From positions 37,367,253 through 37,431,252 of the forward strand of contig CM075939.1 in the NCBI GenBank assembly GCA_038030265.1: 64,000 nucleotides of DNA. The letters run 5' to 3'. The stretch's first letter is position 1. Every line of letters starts with the position of its first letter. A program made the position numbers and the translations under genes. The notes beneath the pieces were generated by a model. It searched no databases and was not told the DNA's origin. It worked only from the letters and a program-made list of their open reading frames with translations. Positions 45,971 to 56,269 of this stretch are shown here, one piece after another. The stretch is from Corythucha ciliata (Eukaryota > Arthropoda > Insecta > Hemiptera > Tingidae).

Positions 45971-46149
45971 CCCCCCCACTCCCTCGAATTCACTGCAGGG
46001 TGACTACGGTGGTGCGGTGAAGGGGGAGTAATCCCTCGAAAAGTCCTAAGACAAGGGTCGTCTAATTTGCAATTAAGAGCTACTTTATTCACCTCAGCAT
46101 GATATTTTCTGTGTGTCCGCTATTTTGCTTTAGGCATATGCGGCGAACC

Positions 46150-46385
46150 TCATCCACTGCTCCTTCTGAAACCTCTGGATTCCGCCTTTCTTAGTCACTG
46201 CATGTGAGTCCTATCCAGCAGATCCTCGATCTCAGGATGTTTTTCACCATATCTTTATGAACTCCTGTTTTAAGTCCCTCCACAAACGTTAGCCGAGAAG
46301 GGTAAGGTCCGGTCTTCTAGGAGGCCACAGAATTGGTCCTCTGAATCCAATCCACGTGTAAAAAAATGCGTTCACTTGGGAGTGA
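46150..46385 (-). pseudogene. Mariner-type transposase remnant
   Basis: The minus strand reads VNAFFYTWIGF, then RGPILWPPRRPDLTLLG, a stop, then RLWRDLKQEFIKIW and another stop (TGA at 46244-46246). This follows the well-known transposase segment of mariner-like elements around the third catalytic residue (WPPRSPDLTPLDFFLWG..LK). The catalytic Asp after PLT is replaced by Gly and the following Phe-Phe-Leu region is broken by a stop, so the enzyme is dead. The preceding catalytic part is missing, as the right arm starts about 330 bp upstream. It lies in the 3-kb element. Confidence 0.65.
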
Positions 46386-46715
46386 TAAATCTCGTACTCT
46401 GATTACTCGGAGCGCTTAATCGTAATTGTAACTGCATGTAAACGCCGAGCGTGATTACCTCGGAGCACAGTTTATCAAATAGGTAGAAAGCGTTTCTAGA
46501 GGATCTGCTTGAGAATTAGCGTATTCTGCGATCAAATCAGGCAGAATCATTGGGTTTTAGAACGGATAGTGGGGACCAACACGAAGGACACACCGAAAAT
46601 ATACCAAAGTGAATAAAATAGCTCTTGCTTGTCTTTTCTAGATGTTACCATCAGACGGTCTATTCCCGAAATGCGTCCCTTAGTAGAAACTGAGTCCTTT
46701 TCAAAATATTAAACG

Positions 46716-47381
46716 TCGTATTACCCCTATTCCCCTAGCTCAACTAATTCATGAGCATCGTTAGCACCACCATTCGATTCAGCCACAGAAAAAACAAACA
46801 TAAAACAGGCGTATCCCACCCTTTATTCCACCAAACTGTGAAGATTTGGCAGTCTCATTAAAATAATTGAGTAAAATAAAAAAAACACCTATTTTTTCAA
46901 TCAGACGCGGTTTTCTCATCTATTCGATTTTTTAATTAAAAAAAATGACTAGACCTAAAGAAAGCTGAGGTTCTACACCAACTTTTAAGATTGCAGTGTA
47001 CGATTAACCGACAGATTCAGTCGGAGTTGAAAACGTTTGAAAATTCTGCAAATTTTCGTAATTTCTCACATTTTACTACTCGGGCTTATTTTTCGTCCCC
47101 TGAATCCTACATTTGAAATATTATTTAGCATTGGGAAGATGGTAAATTTAACGCTCTTTCCAACGGTGTATTCAGATTCGATTTTCGGCCTGAAATAAGC
47201 GAGTTACAGTCGTTTTAGTAACGCAATCTCTATAACACGAAAAAAATCTTAAAAGTGAAAAAAGTCGGACTTCGCGCGGGGTGCATTTTTTTTTTTTTTT
47301 TTTGCAGAGGACAACTTTTGCCGCAAATGAGTTGCAGAATCGAACCCTGGCCGGTGGTGCGACCTTAATGTTAACACCCTG
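46716..47381 (-). repeat. Right inverted arm of the 3-kb mariner-like element
   Basis: Reverse complement of 44339-45010. It carries a T20 run at 47284-47303 where the left arm has A11. Confidence 0.8.
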
Positions 47382-47383
47382 TA

Positions 47384-50200
47384 GATATAATCACCTCCAA
47401 AAGGCCTATAAAAGAGCCCAGCATCAGCAAGGAGTCATTAGCGACCCAACTCTTTCCATCAAAATTTATACTTCAGGAAAATTGTCTGTAGACGAAATCA
47501 CACACGGGAGAAGATATCAACGATATAAAATAAAACGGGAGAAGTTTTGTGTTCGCTCAGGACAAGGCCTTAATAGAAAAGTAATCGCAACGCACAATGG
47601 CCACGAACAGAAAAACCTTGAACAAGTGGGTACTACCTACCTTAAAATTAATCCGCTTTATCGGCATAAATCAAATGATTTTTGCGAGATGACACCCAAT
47701 ACGGGTAAAACAGATTTTTTTTTTTTTTTTTAAACCGAAATGAATAGCATCATCAATAACTTATCGACGTAAATCCAAAAATTATATTGAGGCGCGAGAT
47801 TATATTCAAATTTTAGGGCGTGGTCTCATAGCGAGCCAAATGAATGTGACCTTTCACACAACCGAGGGGAAATAGGCAAGATTTACGTACTCTCATAAAA
47901 ATGCACACGATCGCGTCTTCTCACTCAATTTCAAGAACTATACAATGCGACATTATTCCATTAGACTCTTCAAGGTCGCCTAAAAAAACAACGTAAATTT
48001 ATTATTGAGATCGGGGTTTTCACCGAGAGCACATGCTCGTCAGTTTATGCAAGAAATTGGTGATATGTTTCTTAAATTGATGACCATATTATGGTCGAAA
48101 ACATTGACCATAATTGACTCATAAAGTCGTATGAATAAAGAGCAGCACGACCTTACGCTTCAATTGTTTCAAGCACATGGTCATCGATTAATGAATAAAA
48201 ATCATAATTTTCATTCGTAAACTGATGAGCGTGCTCAAAAAATTGAAGTATAAGGTCATGCTCTTTTTCATTCATATGGCTAGCAAACCCCTTATCTGTC
48301 AGTTTGGCCAAAAAACAGATAATCTGACCGCGAGAATTGGCTCTACGAAAAGGGAAGGATAATTTTAGGCAATAAACTGTGTGCCGTCATAAATAGGATT
48401 CCCATGATCCTATACATATAGTAACCTTAATTAAAATGCACGCAGACGTGAATATCAGTCAACAGAACCAGCCATTCGTCTAAACACAAAGCCCAAATGT
48501 ACAATATTTTATCAAGGTTGATAAGGGGACTAAAGGTGGTCTTAGCAGGTTTTGGGAGCGCCAAACGACACATATAGTTGCAGCTAAGGTGCAGTCAGAT
48601 CAAACATTTTCGCTGGGACAATCAATCCTTAAGATAAGGCACTATAAGTTCCTACGAATAGTTACTGACAATCGCCATGTATTGTTCCCCCTCCATATGC
48701 GGATCAAACAGATTTGACGTCTTTCATTCGCTGCTCCGGCGTGCAGGTAACGCTCTTACGCTCACCAGCCAATCACAAGCCCTCCCCTCTCTAAAGGACC
48801 TTATATGGCGGATATTGTCAGTACCTGTGTAACTATACGTTCTCTACTTAAGATGTTGATACATTGTTTTTTGTTTTTTTTGTTTTCTTTTTTTTGGCAT
48901 TTTATTAAGATTTTTAAATTACAATTTGTTGGGAGAAAAGAGAAAATTTTCACCCTGAAGGTAAATTCTCTCCCAAAAATAGAAATATAATAAGTAAATA
49001 GAATTCTGAAAAGCATGAAGTTCTGAAAGCCGTACCTTGAGTGTTCTAGACTTGATTACCCCGAAGGAATTTATTTTGAGACATTCACAGATTCACATCA
49101 TCCTTTCGTTCTTTTTGAAATAGTAAGGTATATTAGTTAAAATTATGTTTTTGGACTTAGCGACAAGATAGATGTTGACTGTGTAAAAAAAATTATACTG
49201 AAAACAATAGAGAACGGGCAAAGCAGTCTCAAGTGGCGACAAAATTACTCGAGTGATAATTATATGAATCATGGCTATACAGTGAGTCAACAAAAACACG
49301 CAGTCATTTCAAATTGTTCTCTCCTGTTAATTTTGGGAAGGACGCGAGAGAAATTTACCAGTCTAAAATTCTAGAAATTCATTGGGTTAGAATTATTCTA
49401 GAGTAAGAAAGAGGGGTGGGGAATGAAACGGTTCAAACGGTAGAAATATTTGTGCGACAATCGACAAATAGGTTAATCGCAGCCAAAGAAAGAGCGATCA
49501 CAGGCAGGAACACTTTATGACTAGAAATTCAATCGCGGTTTAAAAGAAAAAATATCAAATTTCCATTTTATTCAGAAAGCCTTAGGCAAAATGAGACGGT
49601 GATTTATTTTAAACGGGCATTGTTTTAACAAAACCCGATGGAACCTATCATTTTCTAGCTCAGCACCTGCTCTGTCAGTCAATTGACAAACTCATTTGAA
49701 TTGATGAAATAGCTCGGCTTTCAGAACCGAAGTAAATCAATGTTTTTCACCGTTGTGTTACGCAACCGCAGAATCAAAGTCACGCATTAATCCCCCCCCC
49801 CTCAGCTACTAGCCCCCTGAAACCACCACCACCACCAGCCAAGTCACTTCCAGTTTGACACTCCCGAAAAAAATCCACTATTTATAGAGATCCATCGTAG
49901 TATTATTTTGTTGGAATTGTTTTTCGTTTCACCCTGGTCGAAAAAAAAAACTATTTTGAGAAGCTGGCTCAGATAATTGGACGAAAAGTGGGAGTCGATG
50001 GTGAGAGAGAAGGGTAATTCTCATTGCGCGGATATGATTTAAAAATTTTGCTCATGCGAAACGCACACCTCTCCACCGTCTCCATGGGTATGTTCTATAA
50101 CGAGAGAGACAGAGAAATCCATTGCCAAACGAAAGAGTGACCTCGCCGAAGCATATCGTTGAACCACCGCAGCTCTCTTATTACCATAGTCATCAATTCA
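47384..50200. other. Stretch without recognised gene
   Basis: The open frame at 47281-47733 starts in the transposon arm and is not supported. An inverted repeat lies at 48128-48275. 48700-48800 is slightly GC-rich with AGCCAATCACAAG (CCAAT-like), a possible but unsupported promoter. A run of 10 C is at 49792, followed by ACC repeats. Confidence 0.45.
48128..48275. mobile_element. Hairpin element, probable MITE
   Basis: GCACGACCTTACGCTTCAAT and its diverged complement ATTGAAGTATAAGGTCATGC form arms with ATGAATAAAGAG/CTCTTTTTCATTCAT at the ends. About 148 bp. The perfect palindrome GACCATATTATGGTC lies just upstream (about 48084). Confidence 0.55.
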
Positions 50201-50854
50201 CATTCTAACGTTTATATTATTTAGTTTAATTCTGACGGTGACGGGTTGTCTCAAAAAACGTTCGCTTCTCAAAATACAATCAATAATTAACTCAAATCCA
50301 CGGATTTGATCGTTCAGGCTCTGGAGGAATTACTTTTCTCACGACAAAACTCATTTAAATCGGAATTTATAATATTCGCGACTTAAAGACAGCTAGACAG
50401 GCGTCAATCTCCCGCGTACGTCACACTAAAACGACGAGCGTATGAAAGGTGAGGTTTTCAGGCATCACTCGGCCGTCAGATCGACATTTTCATCGCACGA
50501 ACGTGCGAAGACAATTTACCGAATGATGAGCCCTCTCGGCTGTTGTGTGAACCCACAATGCCTACAATCTCACCCTTAACACTCCCCAGACAAAGCATCA
50601 AGGACAAAAATAATGTCGACATTGGTTCCCACAATTTTTAGTGGTGAGAAATTGTTTTAGGTCGAAATTAGATTTCAAAGGGAGGACATGACGCATGCAT
50701 CATTTTTAGTCGCGACTGGCTAAACTCGCAGGGGCTCTTTAACATGAAAAGAAACGTAGCCAGCCTTGTTTTATATTCCACTGATTAAAGAAATGCTTGT
50801 ATTAAGAAAATTGCTCCTGCGACGTAACACCCCAGCCCCCCACAACACATTGAA

Positions 50855-51120
50855 AATAGGGGTATTCATGAAAAATGTTAAACATTGTATTTGTTATTTG
50901 CTAAATTCCGAACAGATGGGTAAGGCCATAGAAAAGGAGAAACTGAACACAAAAAATACGAAATAACAGGGTTTACGTCGATAACATAATAGGGGTATTC
51001 ATGAAAAATGTTAAACATTGTATTTGTTATTTGCTAAATTCCGAACAGATGGGTAAGGCCATAGAAACGGAGAAACTGAACACAAAAAATACGAAATAAC
51101 AGGGTTTACGTCGATAACAT
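50855..51120 (+). repeat. 133-bp tandem repeat, two copies
   Basis: The unit begins AATAGGGGTATTCATGAAAA and ends GGTTTACGTCGATAACAT. The second copy differs at one base (AAAAGG versus AAACGG). The same pair recurs at 52548-52813 in the larger duplication. Confidence 0.95.
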
Positions 51121-51813
51121 ATGTTTAATTCATGAATACAATATAGGTGGTCGGTTTTGAGTAGCAAAAAAAAAATTGGGAAATAGTAGACCAAAAATGG
51201 GATAAAAAAGTCCTATTCGGATAGTGGCCTATCTCTTTTTGTTTTCGAGTAATATTTTTTTTTAGTGGTTTTTAGGCGCAACTGTATTTTTCAACGAAAA
51301 CCTGCTATTTCTCAGCTTCTACTTCACTTTTTTTCAAAAGTAATGGCAGTTTCGTAATCTACGGAAAATTTTCTATGGGAGGAATGCAAAATCAATATTC
51401 TAAATGGTCAAAAGCGCCTAAAAACGTAACGTTTTCGTTGCGTCAATGCAAAAAAACAAAAATTTGACTTCAAACAACAATTTGCTGTGTCGCCAAAAAT
51501 TGCTTCACACGTTGTCAAGCGTCGTAAAAACTTCTCCGTTTTCCCAGCTTTCCAACGGTGTACTCGAAAGTGGAATTATCTCCCTCCTTTGACAATAAAA
51601 TTCGAAAAGAAGCGAAAAAGTCATACATTTTGGGCTAAAAATGTGAATAATAACAGGTGCCAAAATTCATTTGTTTTGCTCTCTTTCTTGAGAAATTCAA
51701 GCTCTGGCACAGGAAAAATTAAAATAACATTGTATTTGAAGAATGAACAACAAATAAAAAAAATTAATAAAATGGACGAAGAGGTGTGCGAATTTAGGGC
51801 GTTGGCTGGTTTT

Positions 51814-51893
51814 TTATTTAAGCAGCTGCTCGAAGTGCCCGCCTCCATTCCTGAAGCACTTTCGTGCTCGTTTTCTCATTTCTCGTACCGTCT
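51814..51893 (-). pseudogene. Mariner-like transposase C-terminus, duplicate copy
   Basis: Copy 1 of the fragment at 53519-53617, cut off at the duplication junction. It encodes the terminal GGGHFEQLLK and stop. Confidence 0.5.
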
Positions 51894-53599
51894 CATTCTA
51901 ACGTTTATATTATTTAGTTTAATTCTGACGGTGACGGGTTGTCTCAAAAAACGTTCGCTTCTCAAAATACAATCAATAATTAACTCAAATCCACGGATTT
52001 GATCGTTCAGGCTCTGGAGGAATTACTTTTCTCACGACAAAACTCATTTAAATCGGAATTTATAATATTCGCGACTTAAAGACAGCTAGACAGGCGTCAA
52101 TCTCCCGCGTACGTCACACTAAAACGACGAGCGTATGAAAGGTGAGGTTTTCAGGCATCACTCGGCCGTCAGATCGACATTTTCATCGCACGAACGTGCG
52201 AAGACAATTTACCGAATGATGAGCCCTCTCGGCTGTTGTGTGAACCCACAATGCCTACAATCTCACCCTTAACACTCCCCAGACAAAGCATCAAGGACAA
52301 AAATAATGTCGACATTGGTTCCCACAATTTTTAGTGGTGAGAAATTGTTTTAGGTCGAAATTAGATTTCAAAGGGAGGACATGACGCATGCATCATTTTT
52401 AGTCGCGACTGGCTAAACTCGCAGGGGCTCTTTAACATGAAAAGAAACGTAGCCAGCCTTGTTTTATATTCCACTGATTAAAGAAATGCTTGTATTAAGA
52501 AAATTGCTCCTGCGACGTAACACCCCAGCCCCCCACAACACATTGAAAATAGGGGTATTCATGAAAAATGTTAAACATTGTATTTGTTATTTGCTAAATT
52601 CCGAACAGATGGGTAAGGCCATAGAAAAGGAGAAACTGAACACAAAAAATACGAAATAACAGGGTTTACGTCGATAACATAATAGGGGTATTCATGAAAA
52701 ATGTTAAACATTGTATTTGTTATTTGCTAAATTCCGAACAGATGGGTAAGGCCATAGAAACGGAGAAACTGAACACAAAAAATACGAAATAACAGGGTTT
52801 ACGTCGATAACATATGTTAAACTTCAAAGCATGAATACCCCTAATATAGGGTGGTCGGTTTTGAGTAGCAAAAAAAAAAATTGGGAAATAGTAGACCAAA
52901 AATGGGATAAAAAAGTCCTATTCGGATAGTGGCCTATCTCTTTTTGTTTTCTAGTAATATTTTTTTTTAGTGGTTTTTAGGCGCAACTGTATTTTTCAAC
53001 GAAAACCTGCTATTTCTCAGCTTCTACTTCACTTTTTTTCAAAAGTAATGGCAGTTTCGTAATCTACGGAAAATTTTCTATGGGAGGAATGCAAAATCAA
53101 TATTCTAAATGGTCAAAAGCGCCTAAAAACGTAACGTTTTCGTTGCGTCAATGCAAAAAAACAAAAATTTGACTTCAAACAACAATTTGCTGTGTCGCCA
53201 AAAATTGCTTCACACGTTGTCAAGCGTCGTAAAAACTTCTCCGTTTTCCCAGCTTTCCAACGGTGTACTCGAAAGTGGAATTATCTCCCTCCTTTGACAA
53301 TAAAATTCGAAAAGAAGCGAAAAAGTCATACATTTTGGGCTAAAAATGTGAATAATAACAGGTGCCAAAATTCATTTGTTTTGCTCTCTTTCTTGAGAAA
53401 TTCAAGCTCTGGCACAGGAAAAATTAAAATAACATTGTATTTGAAGAATGAACAACAAATAAAAAAAATTAATAAAATGGACGAAGAGGTGTGCGAATTT
53501 AGGGCGTTGGCTGGTTTTTTATTTAAGCAGCTGCTCGAAGTGCCCGCCTCCATTCCTGAAGCACTTTCGTGCTCGTTTTCTCATTTCTCGTACCGTCTC
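51894..53599 (+). repeat. 1.69-kb tandem duplication, copy 2
   Basis: Period 1,693 bp at the start and 1,705 bp after the indel. Copy 2 continues naturally into the element (CGTCTCATTTTTCGTG), whereas copy 1 ends at the junction (CGTCTCATTCTAACG). Copy 2 is therefore the original right edge. Confidence 0.9.
52548..52813 (+). repeat. 133-bp tandem repeat within copy 2
   Basis: Same pair of units as 50855-51120, including the same single-base difference between units. The small repeat therefore predates the large duplication. Confidence 0.95.
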
Positions 53600-54348
53600 A
53601 TTTTTCGTGTCCGTCATTATTCGTACTTTTAGCCCAAAATGTATGACTTTTTCGCTACTTAAATAAAAAACCAGCAGGTGCCCTAAATGCGCACAACTCT
53701 TTGTCATTTTTATAATTTTTGAGTTGGTTGTGTGTAAATTTGTTGTTTATTCTTCAAATTCAATATTATTTTAATTTTTACTATGCCAGAGCTTGGATTT
53801 CTCAAGAAAGAGAGCAATTCAAATGAATTTTGGCACCTGTTATCATTCACATTATTAGCCAAAAATGTATGACTTTTTCGCTTCTTTTCGAATTTTATTG
53901 TCAAAGGAGGGAGATAATTCCACTTTTGAGTACACCGTTGGAAAGCTGGGAAAACGGAGAAGTTTTTACGACGCTTGACAACGTGTGAAGCAATTTTTGA
54001 CGACACAGTAAATTGTTGTTTGAATTCAAATTTTTGTTTTTTTGCATTGACGCAACGAAAATGTTACGTTTTTAGGCGCTTTTGACCATTTAGAATATTG
54101 ATTTTGCATTCCCCCATAGAAAATTTTCCGTAGATTACGAAACTGCCATTACTTTTGAAAAAAAGTGAAGTAGAAGCTGAGAAATAGCAGTTTTTCGTTG
54201 AAAAATACAGTTGCGCCTAAAAATCACTAAAAAAAATATTACTCGAAAACAAAAAGAGATAGGCCACTATCCGAATAGGACTTTTTTATCCCATTTTTGG
54301 CCTACTATTACCCAATTTTTTTTTTGCTACTCAAAACCGACCACCCTG
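52847..54348 (-). mobile_element. Mariner-like inverted-repeat element with ~700-bp arms
   Basis: 1.5 kb between TA dinucleotides (52845-52846 and 54349-54350). The ends TAGGGTGGTCGGTTTTGAGT and ACTCAAAACCGACCACCCTG are inverted (the left tip has C changed to T), and pairing extends over about 700 bp per side. A transposase C-terminus remains near the centre. Each side is bordered by TATGTTAAACTTCAAAGCAT and the sequence following it, a 33-bp direct repeat. The family differs in sequence from the 44339 element but shares its design. Confidence 0.7.
53519..53617 (-). pseudogene. Mariner-like transposase C-terminal remnant
   Basis: The minus-strand frame MTDTKNETVREMRKRARKCF then RNGGGHFEQLLK and stop. 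The end (R...C....GGHFEHLL) is the usual C-terminus of mariner-type transposases. The DDE catalytic region is not present; only this tail survives between the inverted arms. Confidence 0.6.
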
Positions 54349-54750
54349 TATGTTAAACTTCAAAGCATGAATACCCCTAATGCTCCAAAAATCGATCGAA
54401 TCGCTTCAAACTTTTATTCAAATCGTGAACTAACGCGTTAATTTCTTGTTTCGCACATAATATAATAAATGAACAAGAAAAACCTCCATGTTAAGTTGGT
54501 TAGTCCAAGCACATAATAAGTATTTTTGGTGACAACAAATGTTCAATCTGATTACGAACAGACAGGTTAATGTTAACTGCAGGCAACATTTGTTAAGGTT
54601 TTTTTACATGGCTATACTTTGATCAAAAAATTACTCGTGTAAAATAGTTTAGACAAATTAAACAAAAATGGTCATTGTTGCCCAAAAAATCGTACAAAGC
54701 TGGAAACTTTTCTAATCCCTTTCGGGGGTCAGAAATGCGTGTCCTCTAAG

Positions 54751-55286
54751 TTTGCGACGCATTCTGGCTAAAACTTAAGGCGTGATGGCCAAAAAACAGC
54801 CTGATTTCAGCACCTTTTTCGGGTTTTCGCTTATAACTCCTAAATGATGCACGGCATACAAAATATTTCCCATGCGTTTTTAAAGATCTTTCAGTTATGG
54901 TTCGAAAGCCGAAAGACACCAAGAACGGCTTAATCGATTCATCCATTTCGCCACAATTTTTATTCATAATTGTACAATATTCACCAACTTGGCTAAAAAG
55001 ACTATTCTTACCTTCATCAAACGTGGAAATTATCATATCATATTAATCAATATTATGATATAAATTACGGCAGAATAGCATAATCGATTTAGCCGTTCTT
55101 GGTGTCATTCGAAGCAGAATTTATTGTTCTTCAAAAACGCACGGGAAATATTTTATATACCGTGCGTCGCGACGACTTTGTAACGACGCGTCGTTTAGGA
55201 GTTAGGAGCGAGAAACCGGAAAAAGTACCAAAATCAGGCGGTTTTTAGGCCATCACGCCTGAAGCTCCAGCAGAATCCATCGCAAA
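54751..55286. mobile_element. Inverted-repeat element, ~540 bp
   Basis: The left TTTGCGACGCATTCTGGCT and the right AGCAGAATCCATCGCAAA are inverted. The arms continue through AAGGCGTGATGGCCAAAAAA and CGCCTGATTTTGG-type sequence, AACTCCTAAA, and AAGACACCAAGAACGGC with its inverse. The arms are diverged, so it is an older element. No coding sequence. Confidence 0.6.
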
Positions 55287-55639
55287 CTCACAGTACACTT
55301 ATTCCTAACCCCTGCACTACCTCTCTAAGTCGAAGTTTTGAGTACTTCACCTCAAATTTATCAGGAAAATTCTTGGTATGAATGCATGGGAAAGGAGACA
55401 GCATCGGCTCACGAGAGGGGATTCAGAAGAGATCTTCTAACTTAAGACCTTTATAACTCGAAATCAGTTATTCTGGCCCCCCCCCCCCATTATTCGAAGT
55501 ACTCGATAACTCGAACTTTGTCATTTATTCCTGTATTTATGACTGTAAAAAAAGTCATAGATTTAGGGGTTTTGTTCTACAGGAACAAGTGCATCTGAAT
55601 TTTATTTAACCCATTTTCTCGACGAGCCCTCACACAAAT

Positions 55640-55790
55640 CTAAGAAATACAATTTTCTGAGCAATATCGTTAGCAATCTCTTTGAAAACAAGTGATCTCT
55701 ACGAAAATTAATCATCGAACAGATGTTTTCAAAGAAATTGCACGCGATATCGTAAGACAAATCGCTCCGTGTGAACAGGATTTTAGCCTT
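55640..55790. mobile_element. Diverged hairpin, possible relative of the 14360 MITE
   Basis: CAATATCGTTAGCAATCTCT and the complement of AGAAATTGCACGCGATATCG form the arms around ATGTTTTCAAAG. The right tip CGTGTGAACAGGATTTTAG resembles CGTGTGAACAGGGCTTTA of the 14360 element. Confidence 0.45.
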
Positions 55791-55988
55791 GGGGTTCGCA
55801 TATTGGTCAAAACGGTCTTGAGTAGAAGACGGGAAGAGCATACTTGGGCAGCATTCAAAAATAGCATACAAATCACGTTTAAAAAAGAAAAGATATAGCG
55901 CGGCTAGTGTGACATTCCAGATGTGGAAACCCAGGTTCAGTTCTTTCCGTTCACCACGATAAGTCGTTATAAGTTCAGAATGAGCCTA

Positions 55989-56112
55989 AAGGCCGTATTC
56001 ATAGTCGTCATTCAAGCTGAGTATTTGCTTAAGCGACTTCAAATCGGTCGTTTCATTTAGTGAATCGTGTGTTATGAGTCGAAATAAGCGAATGAATATG
56101 AATATACGGGCC
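55989..56112. mobile_element. MITE, ends AGGCCGTATTCATAGTC
   Basis: AGGCCGTATTCATAGTCGTC at the left and GAATATGAATATACGGGCCT at the right are inverted. TAA at each edge. It directly abuts the next MITE and shares the TAA with it. Confidence 0.65.
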
Positions 56113-56269
56113 TAAGGCCCGATTTCACCAACTTCTTAAAACACGTTCAACAAATAATCACGATTACAATGTAAACACTTATATCAGAATTCACATGTGT
56201 CGTTATTGGCAACTAATCATGATCAACTTTAAACGAGATCAATTTCTTCGTTGGTGAAAATGGGCCTAA
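56113..56269. mobile_element. MITE, ends TAAGGCCCGATTTCACCAAC, copy 2
   Basis: 157 bp, same family as 34750-34899: TAAGGCCCGATTTCACCAAC pairs with GTTGGTGAAAATGGGCCTA. This copy has better-preserved ends than the first. Confidence 0.8.

Larger units (their letters stand above)
45134..46074. mobile_element. Nested foldback carrying two tRNA-like genes
   Basis: 941 bp inserted in the mariner-like element and flanked by an exact 12-bp direct repeat, AAGAGCTACTTT (45122-45133 and 46075-46086). It is an inverted duplication. Each half has a 42-nt intron-like segment, a tRNA-like cloverleaf set between GAGTTCCGAGA and TCTCGGAACTC, and blocks containing AAGACAAGGGTCGTCTAATT. The centre (45503-45735) is a further palindrome of the same blocks. 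The target repeat length suggests retroposition (TPRT-type duplication) rather than cut-and-paste; this is inference. Confidence 0.7.
44339..47381 (-). mobile_element. Mariner-like element with ~670-bp inverted arms
   Basis: 3,043 bp between TA dinucleotides (44337-44338 and 47382-47383). The ends CAGGGTGTTAACGTTAAGGT and ACCTTAATGTTAACACCCTG are inverted, and pairing continues over about 670 bp on each side (44339-45010 and 46716-47381) with few differences. Between the arms are a broken mariner-type transposase (46150-46385) and the nested foldback (45134-46074). TA target and CAGGGTG ends fit the Tc1/mariner superfamily; arms this long are unusual for it. Arm similarity suggests fairly recent activity or gene conversion. 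Confidence 0.75.
50201..51893 (+). repeat. 1.69-kb tandem duplication, copy 1
   Basis: Head-to-tail copy of 51894-53599, nearly identical along its length apart from about 12 bp of indel near 51125 versus 52818. The shared CATT at both breakpoints suggests microhomology-mediated or unequal-exchange origin. It includes the left arm of the mariner-like inverted repeat (from 51144). Confidence 0.9.

Noticed and set aside
47281..47733. 150-codon plus-strand frame
   Set aside because: It begins with the poly-T of the transposon arm and encodes the terminal repeat before leaving the element. There is no independent coding sign.
51487..54006. Similar frames (MSPKIASHVVKRRKNFSVFP and relatives) in three places as a gene family
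   Set aside because: They are the same transposon arm seen twice by duplication and once inverted. They do not represent separate genes.
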